A stretch of 64,000 bases of DNA, from contig JALGZR010000008.1 of the NCBI GenBank assembly GCA_025774805.1, forward strand, positions 22,604-86,603. The letters are read 5' to 3'. Below, piece by piece: positions 1-9,171 of the stretch (the first letter of the stretch is position 1; every line of letters starts with the position of its first letter). The stretch is from a bacterium. Lineage in GTDB: Bacteria; ARS69. The notes beneath the pieces were generated by a model. The model did not search any database, had not been told where the DNA came from, and worked only from the letters and a program-made list of their open reading frames with translations. A program made the position numbers and the translations under genes.

Positions 1-2
1 AC

Positions 3-1322
3 CGGCGCGCCATCGGCGCCCACCTCGCGGTTCTCGCTCTTCTGACCCTTCTGGGGATCGCGGCGGCGAGCCTGCTCGTCCGGATCTATGCCCGGGACTG
101 GGAGAAGGACCCGGAGGGGTTCTCGTTCGCCGTGTTCCTCCTGCGGATTCTCTTCCCCTCGCTGCTCTTCGCGGGAGGAGCCGCGCTGACCGCAGCCGCA
201 CTGAACGCCCGTCGCCACTTCGTGGTGCCCGCGCTCTCCCCGATCCTCCTGAATGTCTTCTTCCTGCTGGGCGCGGCGGCCGCGCTGCCGTTCGGCACCC
301 TCGAGGAGCGGGCCGTTCTCTTCTCGATCGGAGGACTCGTCGGGGGGCTCGCGGCCTGGATCGTGCAGTTCCCGAAGGCGAGATCCCTGGGAGTGCCCCT
401 TCTGCCGGCGTGGAGACCGACGGATCCCGACGTGATCCGCATGGCTCGGCTGATGCTTCCGGGACTGGTGGCGCTCGGCGTGACGCAGCTCAATCTCTTC
501 GTCGACACGCTTCTCGCCCTCCGCCTGGAGGAGGGATCGCTGACGGCCCTGCGGCTGGCGAACCGGGTCACGATTCTTCCGCTCGGAGTGATCGGGGTCG
601 CCGTCTCCACCGCGTCGCTGCCCGCGCTGGCGCTGCGGGCCGCCCGCGACGACCGGCCCGCTCTCCTCGACGCGCTCGGACACACGATCCGACTTCTCCT
701 TACGCTGCTGGTTCCGGCCGGAGTCGGGTTGATCCTTCTCGCCGAGCCGATCGTCACCCTCCTCTTCCAGTACGGGGAGTTCTCGGCGGAGCGGTCGACC
801 CCGATGACGGTGGGGGCGATGCGCATCTACGCGCTGGGACTGCCCGCGTACGGCCTGGTCAAGGGACTGGCGCAGGGGTTCTACTCGGTGCAGGACACGA
901 AGACGCCGGTGAAGATCGCCGCCGTCGCCACCGTCGTGAACATCGGGCTCAATCTGGTGCTGATGGGTCCCTTCGGGCTGCAGGGCCTCGCGCTGGCCAC
1001 GGTGCTCGCGGCGTACCTGAACGTGAGTCTCCTGTTCTGGCAGCTCGGGCGCCGCGTGGGGCGCCCCCCCCGGGGAGCGGTCCGGCGTGCCGTGACCCGC
1101 TCTCTGATCGCGAGCGTGGCGCTGGCCGCGGCCGGATGGGCCGGGCTCGGGCTCGCGGAGCAGTTCGTCGTCGGCGGCTCCATTCTCGAGCGGGGCGCGC
1201 GGGTGTTTCTGGCGATCGGAGCGGCGCTCGCCGCGCTCCTCGCCGCCTACCGGGCGATGGGGCACGAGGAGATGCGCGAGGTCCTGGAGAGCCTTCCGGG
1301 TCGGAGAGGAGGGACCCGATGA
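3..1322 (+). CDS. murJ: Lipid II flippase MurJ (MviN family), C-terminal part, cut by left edge
   Basis: The frame is open from the first bases, so the N-terminus lies outside the window; about 439 codons remain of a protein usually near 500-550 residues. The chain is strongly hydrophobic, with repeated membrane segments of the MATE-like MviN fold. It has the family traits of a long loop rich in Pro/Asp (near 'RPTDPD'), the 'LVDTLLA'-like segment, and a 'GLVKGLAQGFYSVQDTKTPV' stretch typical of the later helices. MurJ moves lipid-linked peptidoglycan precursor across the inner membrane. Its TGA stop overlaps the uvrC ATG by 4 nt, suggesting translational coupling. A related MATE-type flippase cannot be fully excluded without the N-terminus. 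Confidence 0.88.
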   Translation, partial: RRAIGAHLAVLALLTLLGIAAASLLVRIYARDWEKDPEGFSFAVFLLRILFPSLLFAGGAALTAAALNARRHFVVPALSPILLNVFFLLGAAAALPFGTLEERAVLFSIGGLVGGLAAWIVQFPKARSLGVPLLPAWRPTDPDVIRMARLMLPGLVALGVTQLNLFVDTLLALRLEEGSLTALRLANRVTILPLGVIGVAVSTASLPALALRAARDDRPALLDALGHTIRLLLTLLVPAGVGLILLAEPIVTLLFQYGEFSAERSTPMTVGAMRIYALGLPAYGLVKGLAQGFYSVQDTKTPVKIAAVATVVNIGLNLVLMGPFGLQGLALATVLAAYLNVSLLFWQLGRRVGRPPRGAVRRAVTRSLIASVALAAAGWAGLGLAEQFVVGGSILERGARVFLAIGAALAALLAAYRAMGHEEMREVLESLPGRRGGTR

Positions 1323-3166
1323 GCCGCGGGGAGACGAGGGCGAAGCGGCGGGAGCGTCTGGCCGAGAGCGCGCGCCGTCTCCCGGCCAAGCCCGGCGCGT
1401 ACCTCTTCGTGAACCCCGCCGGACGGGTGATCTACGTGGGAAAGGCAAAATCGCTCCGGGCGCGCGTCCGGTCGTACTTCGGGAAGCCCGCCGACCTCAC
1501 CGCCAAGGTCCGGCGCACCGTCGAGGCGACGCACGACATCCAGTTCATCGTAACGCGCTCGGAGATGGAGGCGTTCCTGCTCGAGTACAACCTGATCAAG
1601 GAGCACCGACCGCGCTACAACATCGTGTATCGCGACGACAAACGGTATCCCTACGTCCGGGTCACCCTGGGAGAGAAGTTCCCCCGGGTCTTTCCGACCC
1701 GGAGAATCGAGGACGACGGATCCCGGTACTTCGGTCCCTACACCGACGTCGGTGCCATGCGCCGGACGCTGAGCATCCTGAGGTCGGTCTTTCCGCTTCC
1801 GACCTGCTCGATCCGACTCGAGGAGGGCATGTCGGAGCGGGGGTGCCTCGACTGGTACCTGGGGCGCTGCCTCGGTCCCTGCCGGGGCGACGTCGATCCG
1901 GACGAGTACCGCGCCATCGTCGAGGAAGTGATCCGCTTTCTGGCGGGAAAGCGCGAGGACGTCGTCGGGAAGCTCGAGCGGGACATGACGCGGGCGGCGC
2001 GCGACCTGCGCTTCGAGGACGCGGCAAAGCTCCGCGATCGCATCTTCTCCCTCCGTCGCACCGTCGCGAAGCAGCACGTGAGCATTCCGGGCGAAGGGAA
2101 CGTCGACGCTCTCGGGATCGAGCGACTCGGACGCACGGCGATCGGAGTCCTGATCCAGCTCCGGAACGGACGCGTCATCGGACGGGAACGTCTCGAAATC
2201 GGCTGCACTCCGGAGGACTCCGAGAGCGAGCTCGTGCGCGGTCTGCTCCTCGGCTTCTACGAGTCGCGCGAGACCGTGCCGCCCGACATCCTCGTTCCCG
2301 CCGAACCGGCCGACCCGGCTCTGTTGGGCGCGTGGCTGACCGGCAAGGCGGGGGCGAAGGTCCGTCTCCGGATCCCGAAGCGGGGCCGGCGGCGCCGACT
2401 CGTCGAGATGGCCGAGGAGAACGCGAGCGTCGCGCTCGCCGGGGAGGCGGGCGAGGGGGCGGGGGGGGAAGGGGCTCTGACGGAGACGCGCGAGCTGGCC
2501 CAGGCACTCGGTCTGCCCGATCCGCCGCGACGAATCGAGGGCTTCGACGTCTCCACCATCCAGGGAACCGACACGTACGCCTCCATGGTCGTGTTCGAGG
2601 ACGGCGTGCCGGCGAAGAGCGAGTACCGCACGTTCCGCATCCGGGAGGCCCCGAGACGGGACGATCCGCGGTCGATCGAGGAGGCGGTGCGGCGCCGCTC
2701 GCGGAGGATCCGGGCGGGCTGGGTCGCCCCCGACCTCCTGGTCATCGACGGCGGGCCGACGCAGCTGGGCGGAGCGACGCGGGCCCTCGAGGCGGCGGGC
2801 CTCGATGCCCTTCCCGTCGTTGCCCTCGCGAAGCGGGAGGAGCTCGTCTTTCGACGGGGGCGCACCGAGCCCCTGCGATTGCCCCGGGAGTCGGGAGCCC
2901 TGAAGCTGCTGCAACGCGTGAGGGACGAGTCGCACCGCTTCGCGCTGCGCGCCCACCGGCGACGGCGCGGAGGTCGGATCGCCGCGAGCGCGCTCGACGA
3001 GGTCCCGGGAATCGGGCCCCGGCGACGGCGGCTTCTCCTCGAGCGCTTCGGATCGGTGGCACGGATCCGGGAAGCGGGGTTCGAGGAGCTCGCGGCGGTC
3101 CCCGGGATCGGGAGGCAGATCGCCCTGGCCCTCTGGACCCACCTCGGCGGGGCGGAGGAGACATGA
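1319..3166 (+). CDS. uvrC: Excinuclease ABC subunit C
   Basis: This 615-residue protein is the incision nuclease of nucleotide excision repair and works with UvrA and UvrB. An N-terminal GIY-YIG domain is visible (residues about 20-100: 'GAYLF', 'VIYVGKAKSLRARV'). A UVR motif follows at about 210-245 ('RFEDAAKLRDRI'), then the RNase H-like UvrC domain ('GFDVSTIQGT', 'VIDGGPTQL'), and a C-terminal helix-hairpin-helix pair ('VPGIGPRRRRLLLERFGS', 'VPGIGRQIA'). Length and domain order match the family. The ATG at 1319 was chosen because it follows a purine-rich Shine-Dalgarno (GGAGAGGAGGG) and overlaps the murJ stop; the longer upstream open frame has no family match. Confidence 0.97.
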   Translation: MSRGETRAKRRERLAESARRLPAKPGAYLFVNPAGRVIYVGKAKSLRARVRSYFGKPADLTAKVRRTVEATHDIQFIVTRSEMEAFLLEYNLIKEHRPRYNIVYRDDKRYPYVRVTLGEKFPRVFPTRRIEDDGSRYFGPYTDVGAMRRTLSILRSVFPLPTCSIRLEEGMSERGCLDWYLGRCLGPCRGDVDPDEYRAIVEEVIRFLAGKREDVVGKLERDMTRAARDLRFEDAAKLRDRIFSLRRTVAKQHVSIPGEGNVDALGIERLGRTAIGVLIQLRNGRVIGRERLEIGCTPEDSESELVRGLLLGFYESRETVPPDILVPAEPADPALLGAWLTGKAGAKVRLRIPKRGRRRRLVEMAEENASVALAGEAGEGAGGEGALTETRELAQALGLPDPPRRIEGFDVSTIQGTDTYASMVVFEDGVPAKSEYRTFRIREAPRRDDPRSIEEAVRRRSRRIRAGWVAPDLLVIDGGPTQLGGATRALEAAGLDALPVVALAKREELVFRRGRTEPLRLPRESGALKLLQRVRDESHRFALRAHRRRRGGRIAASALDEVPGIGPRRRRLLLERFGSVARIREAGFEELAAVPGIGRQIALALWTHLGGAEET

Positions 3167-3693
3167 GGCTCGGCCACGTCGCGGTCCGGGGGCGCGGCCT
3201 CGTCGTGCACGCCTGGGGCTCGGACCGGGGGCTCGCCGCGACCCGCCTCGGAGAGGTTCCGGACGAGGCGACGCGGCTCGGGGGGCAACCCTCCGAGGGA
3301 CTCGTGATCGCGGAGCCGGACGAGCCGCTCCGGGAGCTCGCCCACGCGCTGGCCGGGTACCTCCGCGGTCGACCCCTGGAGTGGGACGGGAGCATCGACC
3401 TTCGGGGAACGAGCGCGTTCCAGAGCGAGGTCTACTCCGAGGTGAGGAGAATCCCGTACGGAGAGTCGGCGACCTACGGCGAGATCGCGCGCCGGATCGG
3501 CCGACCGAGCTCCGTTCGCGCAGTCGGTAACGCGCTCCACCGGAATCCGCTCCCCCTCGTGGTTCCGTGCCACCGCGTGCTGCGCGAGGGGGGCGGACTG
3601 GGAGGCTTCGCGGGGGGGACGGCGCTGAAGCGTCGACTGCTCGCACTCGAGCGGGGGCAAATCGAGCTCGGACTCGAGGAGTGGGAGCGATGA
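3163..3693 (+). CDS. ogt: Methylated-DNA--protein-cysteine methyltransferase
   Basis: This 176-residue DNA alkylation-repair protein transfers the O6-alkyl group of guanine to its own cysteine in a suicide reaction. The acceptor motif PCHRV is present with Cys136. The preceding DNA-binding helix region ('[19 protein letters not shown]') and '[18 protein letters not shown]' are canonical. The N-terminal Ada-like ribonuclease-fold part is short and variable, as usual. It starts on ATG inside the uvrC stop (4-nt overlap) and ends inside the start of the recombinase gene, so it is the middle of a coupled three-gene repair/recombination set. The homologue AdaB/MGMT name would serve equally well. 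Confidence 0.95.
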   Translation: MRLGHVAVRGRGLVVHAWGSDRGLAATRLGEVPDEATRLGGQPSEGLVIAEPDEPLRELAHALAGYLRGRPLEWDGSIDLRGTSAFQSEVYSEVRRIPYGESATYGEIARRIGRPSSVRAVGNALHRNPLPLVVPCHRVLREGGGLGGFAGGTALKRRLLALERGQIELGLEEWER

Positions 3694-4616
3694 GGATCAC
3701 GACCTGCGCCGGGCTCTACCTGGAGGAGCTCGGAATCGAACGGGGACTCTCGGCGAATACGCTCGACGCCTACCGTCGCGATCTCGAGATCTACTCCCGA
3801 CACCTGAGCCGGGCCGGCATCGAGGAGGTCGCCGACGTCGGTCCGGACGTCGTGTCCGGTTTCCTGCGACGCGAACGGCGGGCGGGGAGAAGTCCGGCCA
3901 CCGTGGGCCGGCGTCTCTCCGCCATCCGCGGACTGCACCGGTATGCGGTGGCGACGGGTGTCGCGCCGGACGATCCGACGAGCGAGGTCGTCGGTCCGAG
4001 AAAGGTCCGGCGCCTGCCCGACGCCTTGACCGTGCCCGAAGTGGAGCGGCTCCTCGCGTCTCCATCGGGGCGGGAGCCGCTGGCGCGGCGGGACCGCGCG
4101 CTCCTCGAGTTCGCCTACGCGACGGGGGTGCGGGCGTCCGAGGCCGTGGCGACCGACCTCGCGGATCTGGAGGACGATCCGGAGCTGCTCCGCGTGCGGG
4201 GAAAGGGAAGTGTGGAGCGATGGGTTCCGGTGGGCCGACCCGCCCGAAAGGCGATCGAGGCGTGGGTGGCGGGAGGGCGGTCCGGTCTCCTTCGGGGGCG
4301 CGCGGAGCCGGCGCTCTTTCTCAACGGTCGGGGGCGACGTCTGTCACGCACGGGTCTCTGGATGATCGTCAGACGTCACGCGAAGGCCGCGGGAATCACT
4401 CGCCGGGTGTCCCCCCACACGCTCCGCCACTCGTTCGCCACGCACCTGCTGGAGGGGGGAGCCGATCTCCGCGTCGTTCAGGAGCTGCTGGGCCACGCCG
4501 ATCTCACGACGACTCAGGTCTACACGCGCGTCGACACGACGTACCTGACCGAGGTGCATCGCACGTTTCACCCACGCGGCGGGGGGAGCCGGGTGCCGCG
4601 CGGGCCGAGCGCTTGA
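3690..4616 (+). CDS. xerD: Site-specific tyrosine recombinase XerC/XerD
   Basis: This 308-residue lambda-integrase-family recombinase probably resolves chromosome dimers at dif. The N-terminal SAM-like core-binding domain spans about residues 5-90. The catalytic domain shows Arg in 'ATGVRASE', the '[12 protein letters not shown]' box, '[15 protein letters not shown]' and nucleophile Tyr278. The length is typical for XerC/XerD, and there is no sign of prophage or integron context. Whether it is XerC or XerD cannot be settled from sequence alone; the symbol is provisional. The start overlaps the ogt stop by 4 nt. Its TGA stop lies inside a TTGACG that looks like the -35 box of the next promoter. 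Confidence 0.9.
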   Translation: MRITTCAGLYLEELGIERGLSANTLDAYRRDLEIYSRHLSRAGIEEVADVGPDVVSGFLRRERRAGRSPATVGRRLSAIRGLHRYAVATGVAPDDPTSEVVGPRKVRRLPDALTVPEVERLLASPSGREPLARRDRALLEFAYATGVRASEAVATDLADLEDDPELLRVRGKGSVERWVPVGRPARKAIEAWVAGGRSGLLRGRAEPALFLNGRGRRLSRTGLWMIVRRHAKAAGITRRVSPHTLRHSFATHLLEGGADLRVVQELLGHADLTTTQVYTRVDTTYLTEVHRTFHPRGGGSRVPRGPSA

Positions 4617-4641
4617 CGCCCATCCGTCCGCTGTCTAGGGT
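4613..4641 (+). promoter_or_regulatory. Predicted sigma-70-type promoter for scpA operon
   Basis: TTGACG (4613-4618), a 17-nt spacer and TAGGGT (4636-4641) precede scpA by about 53 nt. The -35 hexamer contains the TGA stop codon of the recombinase gene. The same arrangement recurs elsewhere in the window. This is a prediction from pattern only. Confidence 0.55.
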
Positions 4642-4694
4642 GACGCAATGCGCTCCGGACGCCGCATCACGCGCCCCGACGCAGGAGCCTCCGC

Positions 4695-5498
4695 ATGTCG
4701 TCTTCGAGTCCGTCTCCCGAGCCGGCCGCCCGGGTGAGTCCTCCCGACCCCGTCGAGGGGAACGGGTACCGGGTCCGCCTCGACGAGTTCGAGGGCCCAC
4801 TGGACCTCCTCCTCCACCTGATCAGGGAGGAGGAGGTGGACATCTACGACATCCCGATCGCGCGGATCACCGATCAGTACTTGGATTCGATCGGGGACGT
4901 GGAGACGCTCGATCTGGATCGCGCCGGGGAGTACCTGCTGATGGCCGCGACGCTCATGCGCATCAAGGCCAAGATGCTGATTCCGCGGGATCCGGAGGAG
5001 GAGGAGGAGGAAGAGATCGATCCGCGGGCCGAGCTCGTCCGGCGACTGCTCGAGTACCGCGAATTCAAGCGGATCGCCGAGGACCTGGGCGATCGCCAGG
5101 AGGCGTGGCGAGGCGTGTTCGGCCGCGGGGTCGCGGCTCTCGGGGAGGACGACGGAAACGGCCTCGTCGATCCCGGGATCTCGCTCATCGACATCTTCCG
5201 TGCGTTCCGGGGAGTCCTCGACCGGATGGAGCGGGACGCCGCGTACGAGATGGAGACGGAGGAGTACTCCGTCGACGAGCAGATGGAGTTCATCCGCTCC
5301 TCCTGCCTTAGAGCCCCCGAGGGGCTGCCCTTCAGTCGTCTGTTCGAAGGGGTGAGGTCACGGAATCTGGTCATCACCACGTTTCTCGCTCTTCTCGAGT
5401 TGATTCGCGAGCGGGAGATCCTGGCGGTGCAGGCCGAGCGTTTCGGAGAGATCTGGCTGCGATACTCCACGGAGGTCACCGGCGCGAATGAACCCTGA
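4695..5498 (+). CDS. scpA: Segregation and condensation protein A
   Basis: This 267-residue kleisin bridges SMC heads in the bacterial condensin and acts with ScpB in chromosome segregation. Diagnostic features are the N-terminal 'FEGPLDLLLHLI' motif near residue 35, 'YLLMAATLMRIKAKMLIP' and an acidic run (Glu-rich, near residue 100). A C-terminal winged-helix segment ('VITTFLALLELIREREI') is also present. The ATG at 4695 is preceded by a GGAG-like site and lies downstream of the predicted promoter at 4613-4641. The first 25 residues are low-complexity Ser/Pro, so a later start is possible but none is better supported. It overlaps scpB by 11 nt. Confidence 0.96.
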   Translation: MSSSSPSPEPAARVSPPDPVEGNGYRVRLDEFEGPLDLLLHLIREEEVDIYDIPIARITDQYLDSIGDVETLDLDRAGEYLLMAATLMRIKAKMLIPRDPEEEEEEEIDPRAELVRRLLEYREFKRIAEDLGDRQEAWRGVFGRGVAALGEDDGNGLVDPGISLIDIFRAFRGVLDRMERDAAYEMETEEYSVDEQMEFIRSSCLRAPEGLPFSRLFEGVRSRNLVITTFLALLELIREREILAVQAERFGEIWLRYSTEVTGANEP

Positions 5499-6285
5499 GC
5501 CGCACGAGACCGAGTCGCCCGACAGGACCCTCCCTGCGGGCGAAGAGCCGATGGCGGCGTCCCCCGAGACCGAGGCGAGCCCGAAGGCGGGACCCGCTTC
5601 GACCGCAGCGGCGGAGGAGAGCGCCGAAGAGCGGGAGCGACGGGTCGAACGAAAGGTCGAGGCGCTGCTCTTCTCCTGCGAGGTGCCGCTGACCACGCGT
5701 CGTCTCCTCGCGCTCACGGGATCGGGCAAGGCGGAGATCCTCGCCGCGATCGACCGCCTCAACGTCTTCTACGGAGAGACGGGACGCGCGTTCCGGATCA
5801 GCCCCCTGGGCGGCGGATTCCAGGTGGTCACCCTTCCGGAGCACGCTTGCCTTCTCACGAAGCTCCACAAGGAGCGGATCCCCACCCGACTGTCGCGGGC
5901 CGCGCTGGAGACGCTCTCGATCATCGCGTTCAAACAGCCCGTGACCCGGGCGGAGATCGACGCGATCCGGGGGGTGAGCGCCAGCGACGGGGTGCTGCGA
6001 CATCTGATCGAGCGGAAGCTCGCGCGGATCGCGGGTCGGGCGGAGGCTCCGGGACGCCCCCTCCTCTACGGCACGACCCGGGAGTTCCTCGCCTACTTCG
6101 GTCTGTCGAACGTCACCGACCTCCCCCGCACCGACGAGCTCGACGCGCTTCTCGCCGGTGAGGTCCCCGCCTCCCCCGAGCCCGATGAGGTGGGCCCCGG
6201 GGAGGACGGTGAGCTCTTCCCGGCGGAACACCGGTCTCACTCCGGAGAGGAGTCGGACGATCATGAGCGCGCCCCTTCGCCTTAA
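5488..6285 (+). CDS. scpB: Segregation and condensation protein B
   Basis: This 265-residue winged-helix protein binds the ScpA kleisin within the SMC-ScpAB complex. The family core starts near residue 55 ('RKVEALLFSCEVPLT'). It continues with 'LETLSIIAFKQPVTRAEIDAIRGV', the signature of the second winged helix, and 'LLYGTTREFLAYFGL'. The first 50 residues and last 45 residues are low-complexity, acidic and poorly conserved. The gene overlaps scpA by 11 nt at its start and rluB by 23 nt at its end, and uses a TAA stop. Position directly after scpA is the common bacterial order. Confidence 0.95.
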   Translation: MNPEPHETESPDRTLPAGEEPMAASPETEASPKAGPASTAAAEESAEERERRVERKVEALLFSCEVPLTTRRLLALTGSGKAEILAAIDRLNVFYGETGRAFRISPLGGGFQVVTLPEHACLLTKLHKERIPTRLSRAALETLSIIAFKQPVTRAEIDAIRGVSASDGVLRHLIERKLARIAGRAEAPGRPLLYGTTREFLAYFGLSNVTDLPRTDELDALLAGEVPASPEPDEVGPGEDGELFPAEHRSHSGEESDDHERAPSP

Positions 6286-7021
6286 CCGGTTCCTCGCCGC
6301 GGCGGGGGTGGCCTCGCGTCGGCGGTGCGACGACTTCATTCGTCGGGGTCGGGTCACCGTCAACGGAACTCCGATCGTCGAGCTCGGAACGCGTGTCGAT
6401 CCCGAACACGACGAGGTCGCGGTCGACGGCGTGCGGGTCGAACCTCCGCGCGACCGGCGGACTCTGGCCCTGCACAAACCCCCCGAGGTGCTCGTGGCCG
6501 CGACCGATTCCCGCGGACGCGCGACGGTGGCGGATCTGCTGAACGACGTTCCGGGGCGGGTCTTCCCGGTCGGACGCCTCGACTATCGGAGCGAGGGCCT
6601 TCTCCTCTTCACAAACGACGGAGACCTCGCGTACCGTCTCACCCACCCGCGCTTCAAGGTCGAGAAGCTGTACCTCGTCGACGTCGCGGGGACCGTTTCG
6701 CCAGGCGTCATCGAAGGTCTGCGTCGGGGCGTGATGCTGGAGGACGGCCCGACCCAGCCGGCGCGGGTGCGGCTGCTCGATCGGCGGAAGCGCCACGACG
6801 TCCTGGAGATCGAGCTGCGGGAGGGACGCAAGCGGCAGATCCGCCGCATGCTCGCCGTGTTCGGACACGAGATCCGGAGGCTGCGAAGGGTGCGCTTCGG
6901 TCCGATCGAGCTGGGCGGTCTGCCGCCGGGCCTTTGGAGATCCCTCGCGGCCGCGGAGGTTCTCGAGTTGAGACGGGCGGTCGGGCTCGCGGACGGAGAG
7001 GGGGAAGGGGGCCGATCGTGA
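6263..7021 (+). CDS. rluB: 23S rRNA pseudouridine synthase, RluB/RsuA family
   Basis: The 252-residue protein has an N-terminal S4 RNA-binding domain ('LNRFLAAAGVASRRRCDDFI', 'VTVNG') followed by the pseudouridine synthase fold. The catalytic region is 'GRLDYRSEGLLLFTNDG', with the essential Asp in the RLD motif, then 'EGRKRQIRRMLAVFGHE'. This pattern is RsuA/RluB/RluE/RluF. The scpA-scpB-rluB neighbourhood is widespread and favours RluB, which modifies 23S rRNA near helix 80 in model organisms. The ATG at 6263 starts inside scpB (23-nt overlap) and gives the expected N-terminus; the longer open frame upstream adds only shadow sequence. Confidence 0.92.
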   Translation: MSAPLRLNRFLAAAGVASRRRCDDFIRRGRVTVNGTPIVELGTRVDPEHDEVAVDGVRVEPPRDRRTLALHKPPEVLVAATDSRGRATVADLLNDVPGRVFPVGRLDYRSEGLLLFTNDGDLAYRLTHPRFKVEKLYLVDVAGTVSPGVIEGLRRGVMLEDGPTQPARVRLLDRRKRHDVLEIELREGRKRQIRRMLAVFGHEIRRLRRVRFGPIELGGLPPGLWRSLAAAEVLELRRAVGLADGEGEGGRS

Positions 7022-7048
7022 TCCTCTGGCCGCGCCCCGCCTGAGCGC

Positions 7049-8341
7049 ATGACGCGATCCTCTTCCCGCCTCAGCGGTCGGTTCTCCCCGCCGGGGGACA
7101 AATCACTCTCGCATCGGGCGCTCCTGTTCGCCGCGCTGGCGGGAGGGGAGACGGAGCTGACCGACCTGAATCCGGGGGCGGACGTCCAGTCGACGGCGGA
7201 CGCGCTCCGGGCGCTCGGGGTGGAGGTGGCCCGCCGCGGCCGTCACTGGCGAGTGCGGAGCGACGGGTTCGCGTCGCTGCGCCGGCCGCGGGCCGGGATC
7301 GACTGCGGCAACTCGGGCACGACGATGCGCCTGCTGGCGGGGGTGCTCGCGGGCTGTCCGTTCGCGAGCCGGCTCACGGGCGACGACTCGCTGTCGGCGC
7401 GTCCCATGGGTCGGATCGTTCGCCCGCTTCTCGGGATGGGCGCGGACATCGACGGTCGCGAGTCGCGCGGCCGGGTTCTCCCTCCGCTCCGGATCCGCGG
7501 CGGGGACCTGCGGGCCCTCCACCATCGCTCCCGGGTGGCGAGCGCGCAGGTCAAGTCGGCGGTGCTCCTGGCCGGCCTCGTCGGGGGCGTCTCCGTCGTG
7601 GCCACCGAGCCGCATCGCTCCCGGGACCACACCGAGCGGATGCTGCGGGCCATGGGGGCGCGCCTGCGCCGCGTGAAGGGCGGGGCCCGCCTCGATCCGG
7701 GGGGCGAGCTCCGACCGCCCGACGGCCGTGTCCCCGGCGATCCGTCGGCCGGGGCGTTCTTCGCAGCCGCGGCGGCGGCGCTCCCCGGTTCCGACCTCAC
7801 GCTCGCGGGGATCTGTCTGAACCCGACCCGCCTCGGCTTCTACCGGGCCTTGGCCCGGATGGGAGCCCGCACGGATCGGGTCGTCACCGGCACGTGGTGG
7901 GGAGAGCCGGTCGGAGACCTGCGGATCCGCGCCGCACCACTCGAGGGAATCCGCATTGCCGGCTCCTCCGTTCCCGCGCTCCTGGACGAGATTCCCGTGC
8001 TCGCCGTGCTCGCGGCGGGCGCCGCCCGGGGCCGGACCACGATCTCGGGGGCGGCCGAGCTCCGGGTGAAGGAGACCGATCGTCTCGCCGCCGTGGCCGA
8101 CGGTCTGACCGCGCTCGGCGCCCGGGTGACCGAACGGCCGGACGGTCTCCGGATCGAGGGGGGAGAGCTCCGGGGGGGCACCGTGGATTCCCGGGGCGAC
8201 CACCGGATCGCGATGGCGTTTCGCGTGGCGCGCCTTCTGTCCCCCGGACGCCTTCGCGTTCGGGGATCCGAGGCGACGAGAGTTTCCCACCCCTCCTTCG
8301 AGCGGGACTTGAGACGACTTCTGGCGGGGAGGGCCGAATGA
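7049..8341 (+). CDS. aroA: 3-phosphoshikimate 1-carboxyvinyltransferase (EPSP synthase)
   Basis: This 430-residue enzyme joins phosphoenolpyruvate to shikimate-3-phosphate in aromatic amino acid synthesis. Motifs in order are 'PGDKSLSHRALLFAALA' at the N-terminus (substrate-binding Lys/Ser), 'DCGNSGTTMRLLAG', 'VASAQVKSAVLLAG', 'LDEIPVLAVLA', 'RVKETDR' and 'GDHRIAMAF'. All key regions appear intact and the length is normal. The gene sits between rluB and cmk; its stop overlaps the cmk ATG by 4 nt. Two other shikimate genes, aroB and aroQ, lie about 33 kb downstream, so the pathway is not clustered here. Confidence 0.97.
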   Translation: MTRSSSRLSGRFSPPGDKSLSHRALLFAALAGGETELTDLNPGADVQSTADALRALGVEVARRGRHWRVRSDGFASLRRPRAGIDCGNSGTTMRLLAGVLAGCPFASRLTGDDSLSARPMGRIVRPLLGMGADIDGRESRGRVLPPLRIRGGDLRALHHRSRVASAQVKSAVLLAGLVGGVSVVATEPHRSRDHTERMLRAMGARLRRVKGGARLDPGGELRPPDGRVPGDPSAGAFFAAAAAALPGSDLTLAGICLNPTRLGFYRALARMGARTDRVVTGTWWGEPVGDLRIRAAPLEGIRIAGSSVPALLDEIPVLAVLAAGAARGRTTISGAAELRVKETDRLAAVADGLTALGARVTERPDGLRIEGGELRGGTVDSRGDHRIAMAFRVARLLSPGRLRVRGSEATRVSHPSFERDLRRLLAGRAE

Positions 8342-9018
8342 GCCGATTCGTGGTGGCGATCGACGGTCCGGCCGGGGCGGGCAAGAGCACGACCGCACGC
8401 CGGGTGGCGGAGCGGCTGGGGTTTCTCTATCTCGACACGGGAGCCATGTACCGGGCCCTGACCTGGAAGGCACTGGAGGGGGGGATCGACCTCGCGGACG
8501 AGGAGGCGCTCGGGGAGCTGGCGGAGACGTCCCGGATCGACATCGATTCCGAAGGGCGGGGAGACCGCCTGCTCGTCGACGGCGACGACGTGACGGAGGA
8601 AATCCGCACCCCCGAGGTCTCGCGGGCGGTGTCCCACGTGGCGAAGGTTCCGGCCGTGCGCCGGGCGATGGTCCGACTCCAGCGGGCGATCGCCAACGAG
8701 GGGCGCTTCGTGGTCGAAGGTCGGGACATCGGCACGGTCGTGTTTCCCGACGCGGACGTGAAGGTCTATCTCGAGGCGTCTCTGGAAGAGCGCGCGGAGC
8801 GGCGGCGGCGCGAGCTCTCGGACCGGGGAGTGCAGCAGACCCATGGGGAGCTCGTCGAGGAGATCCGCCGCCGCGACGAGATCGACTCGGGCCGGGAGGA
8901 CAGCCCTCTGACCCGGGCCGACGACGCCGGCCCTCTCGATACGACCGGCCTCACGATCGAGGGGCAGGTGGACGAGGTGGTCCGCCGGGTGAGGGCGGCA
9001 CTCGAAGCGCAGCGCTAA
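8338..9018 (+). CDS. cmk: Cytidylate kinase
   Basis: This 226-residue NMP kinase phosphorylates CMP/dCMP. It shows the P-loop 'GPAGAGKST' at about residues 10-18, 'YLDTGAMYRALT', 'VVEGRDIGTVVFPDA' and the lid region 'RRRELSDRG', followed by 'RDEIDSGRE..PL'. Length and motifs match Cmk and differ from shikimate kinase. The start overlaps the aroA stop (ATGA). The aroA-cmk-(plsC)-rpsA order is a common bacterial arrangement. It ends with TAA and is followed by a 9-bp hairpin at 9083-9106 before plsC. Confidence 0.96.
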   Translation: MSRFVVAIDGPAGAGKSTTARRVAERLGFLYLDTGAMYRALTWKALEGGIDLADEEALGELAETSRIDIDSEGRGDRLLVDGDDVTEEIRTPEVSRAVSHVAKVPAVRRAMVRLQRAIANEGRFVVEGRDIGTVVFPDADVKVYLEASLEERAERRRRELSDRGVQQTHGELVEEIRRRDEIDSGREDSPLTRADDAGPLDTTGLTIEGQVDEVVRRVRAALEAQR

Positions 9019-9082
9019 ACGGCGTCTATCCTCAGGCTCCCCGGGGGACCGGGGAGGGGAAGGCCAGCCTCCGAAATGTCTC

Positions 9083-9106
9083 CCAAGGGGCCTTTTCCCC
9101 TTGGGC
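9083..9106 (+). terminator. Perfect 9-bp hairpin between cmk and plsC
   Basis: CCCAAGGGG (9083-9091) pairs with CCCCTTGGG (9098-9106) around a six-base loop. No T-run follows, so it may be a terminator of the GC-rich, U-poor kind, or an RNA-stability element. It would sit inside plsC if the upstream ATG at 9076 were the start, which argues for the GTG at 9172. Confidence 0.45.
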
Positions 9107-9171
9107 CGCCCGTCCCTCATCCAGTACCATGTCCGATTGGCTGGCCCACGAACGGAGGATTTCGCCCCGAG

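Noticed and set aside
1247-3700. Long antisense open frames opposite uvrC, rpsA, ftsK, polA and clpC
   Set aside because: They are low-complexity, Arg/Pro-rich mirror frames caused by high third-position GC, with no ribosome sites or family motifs.
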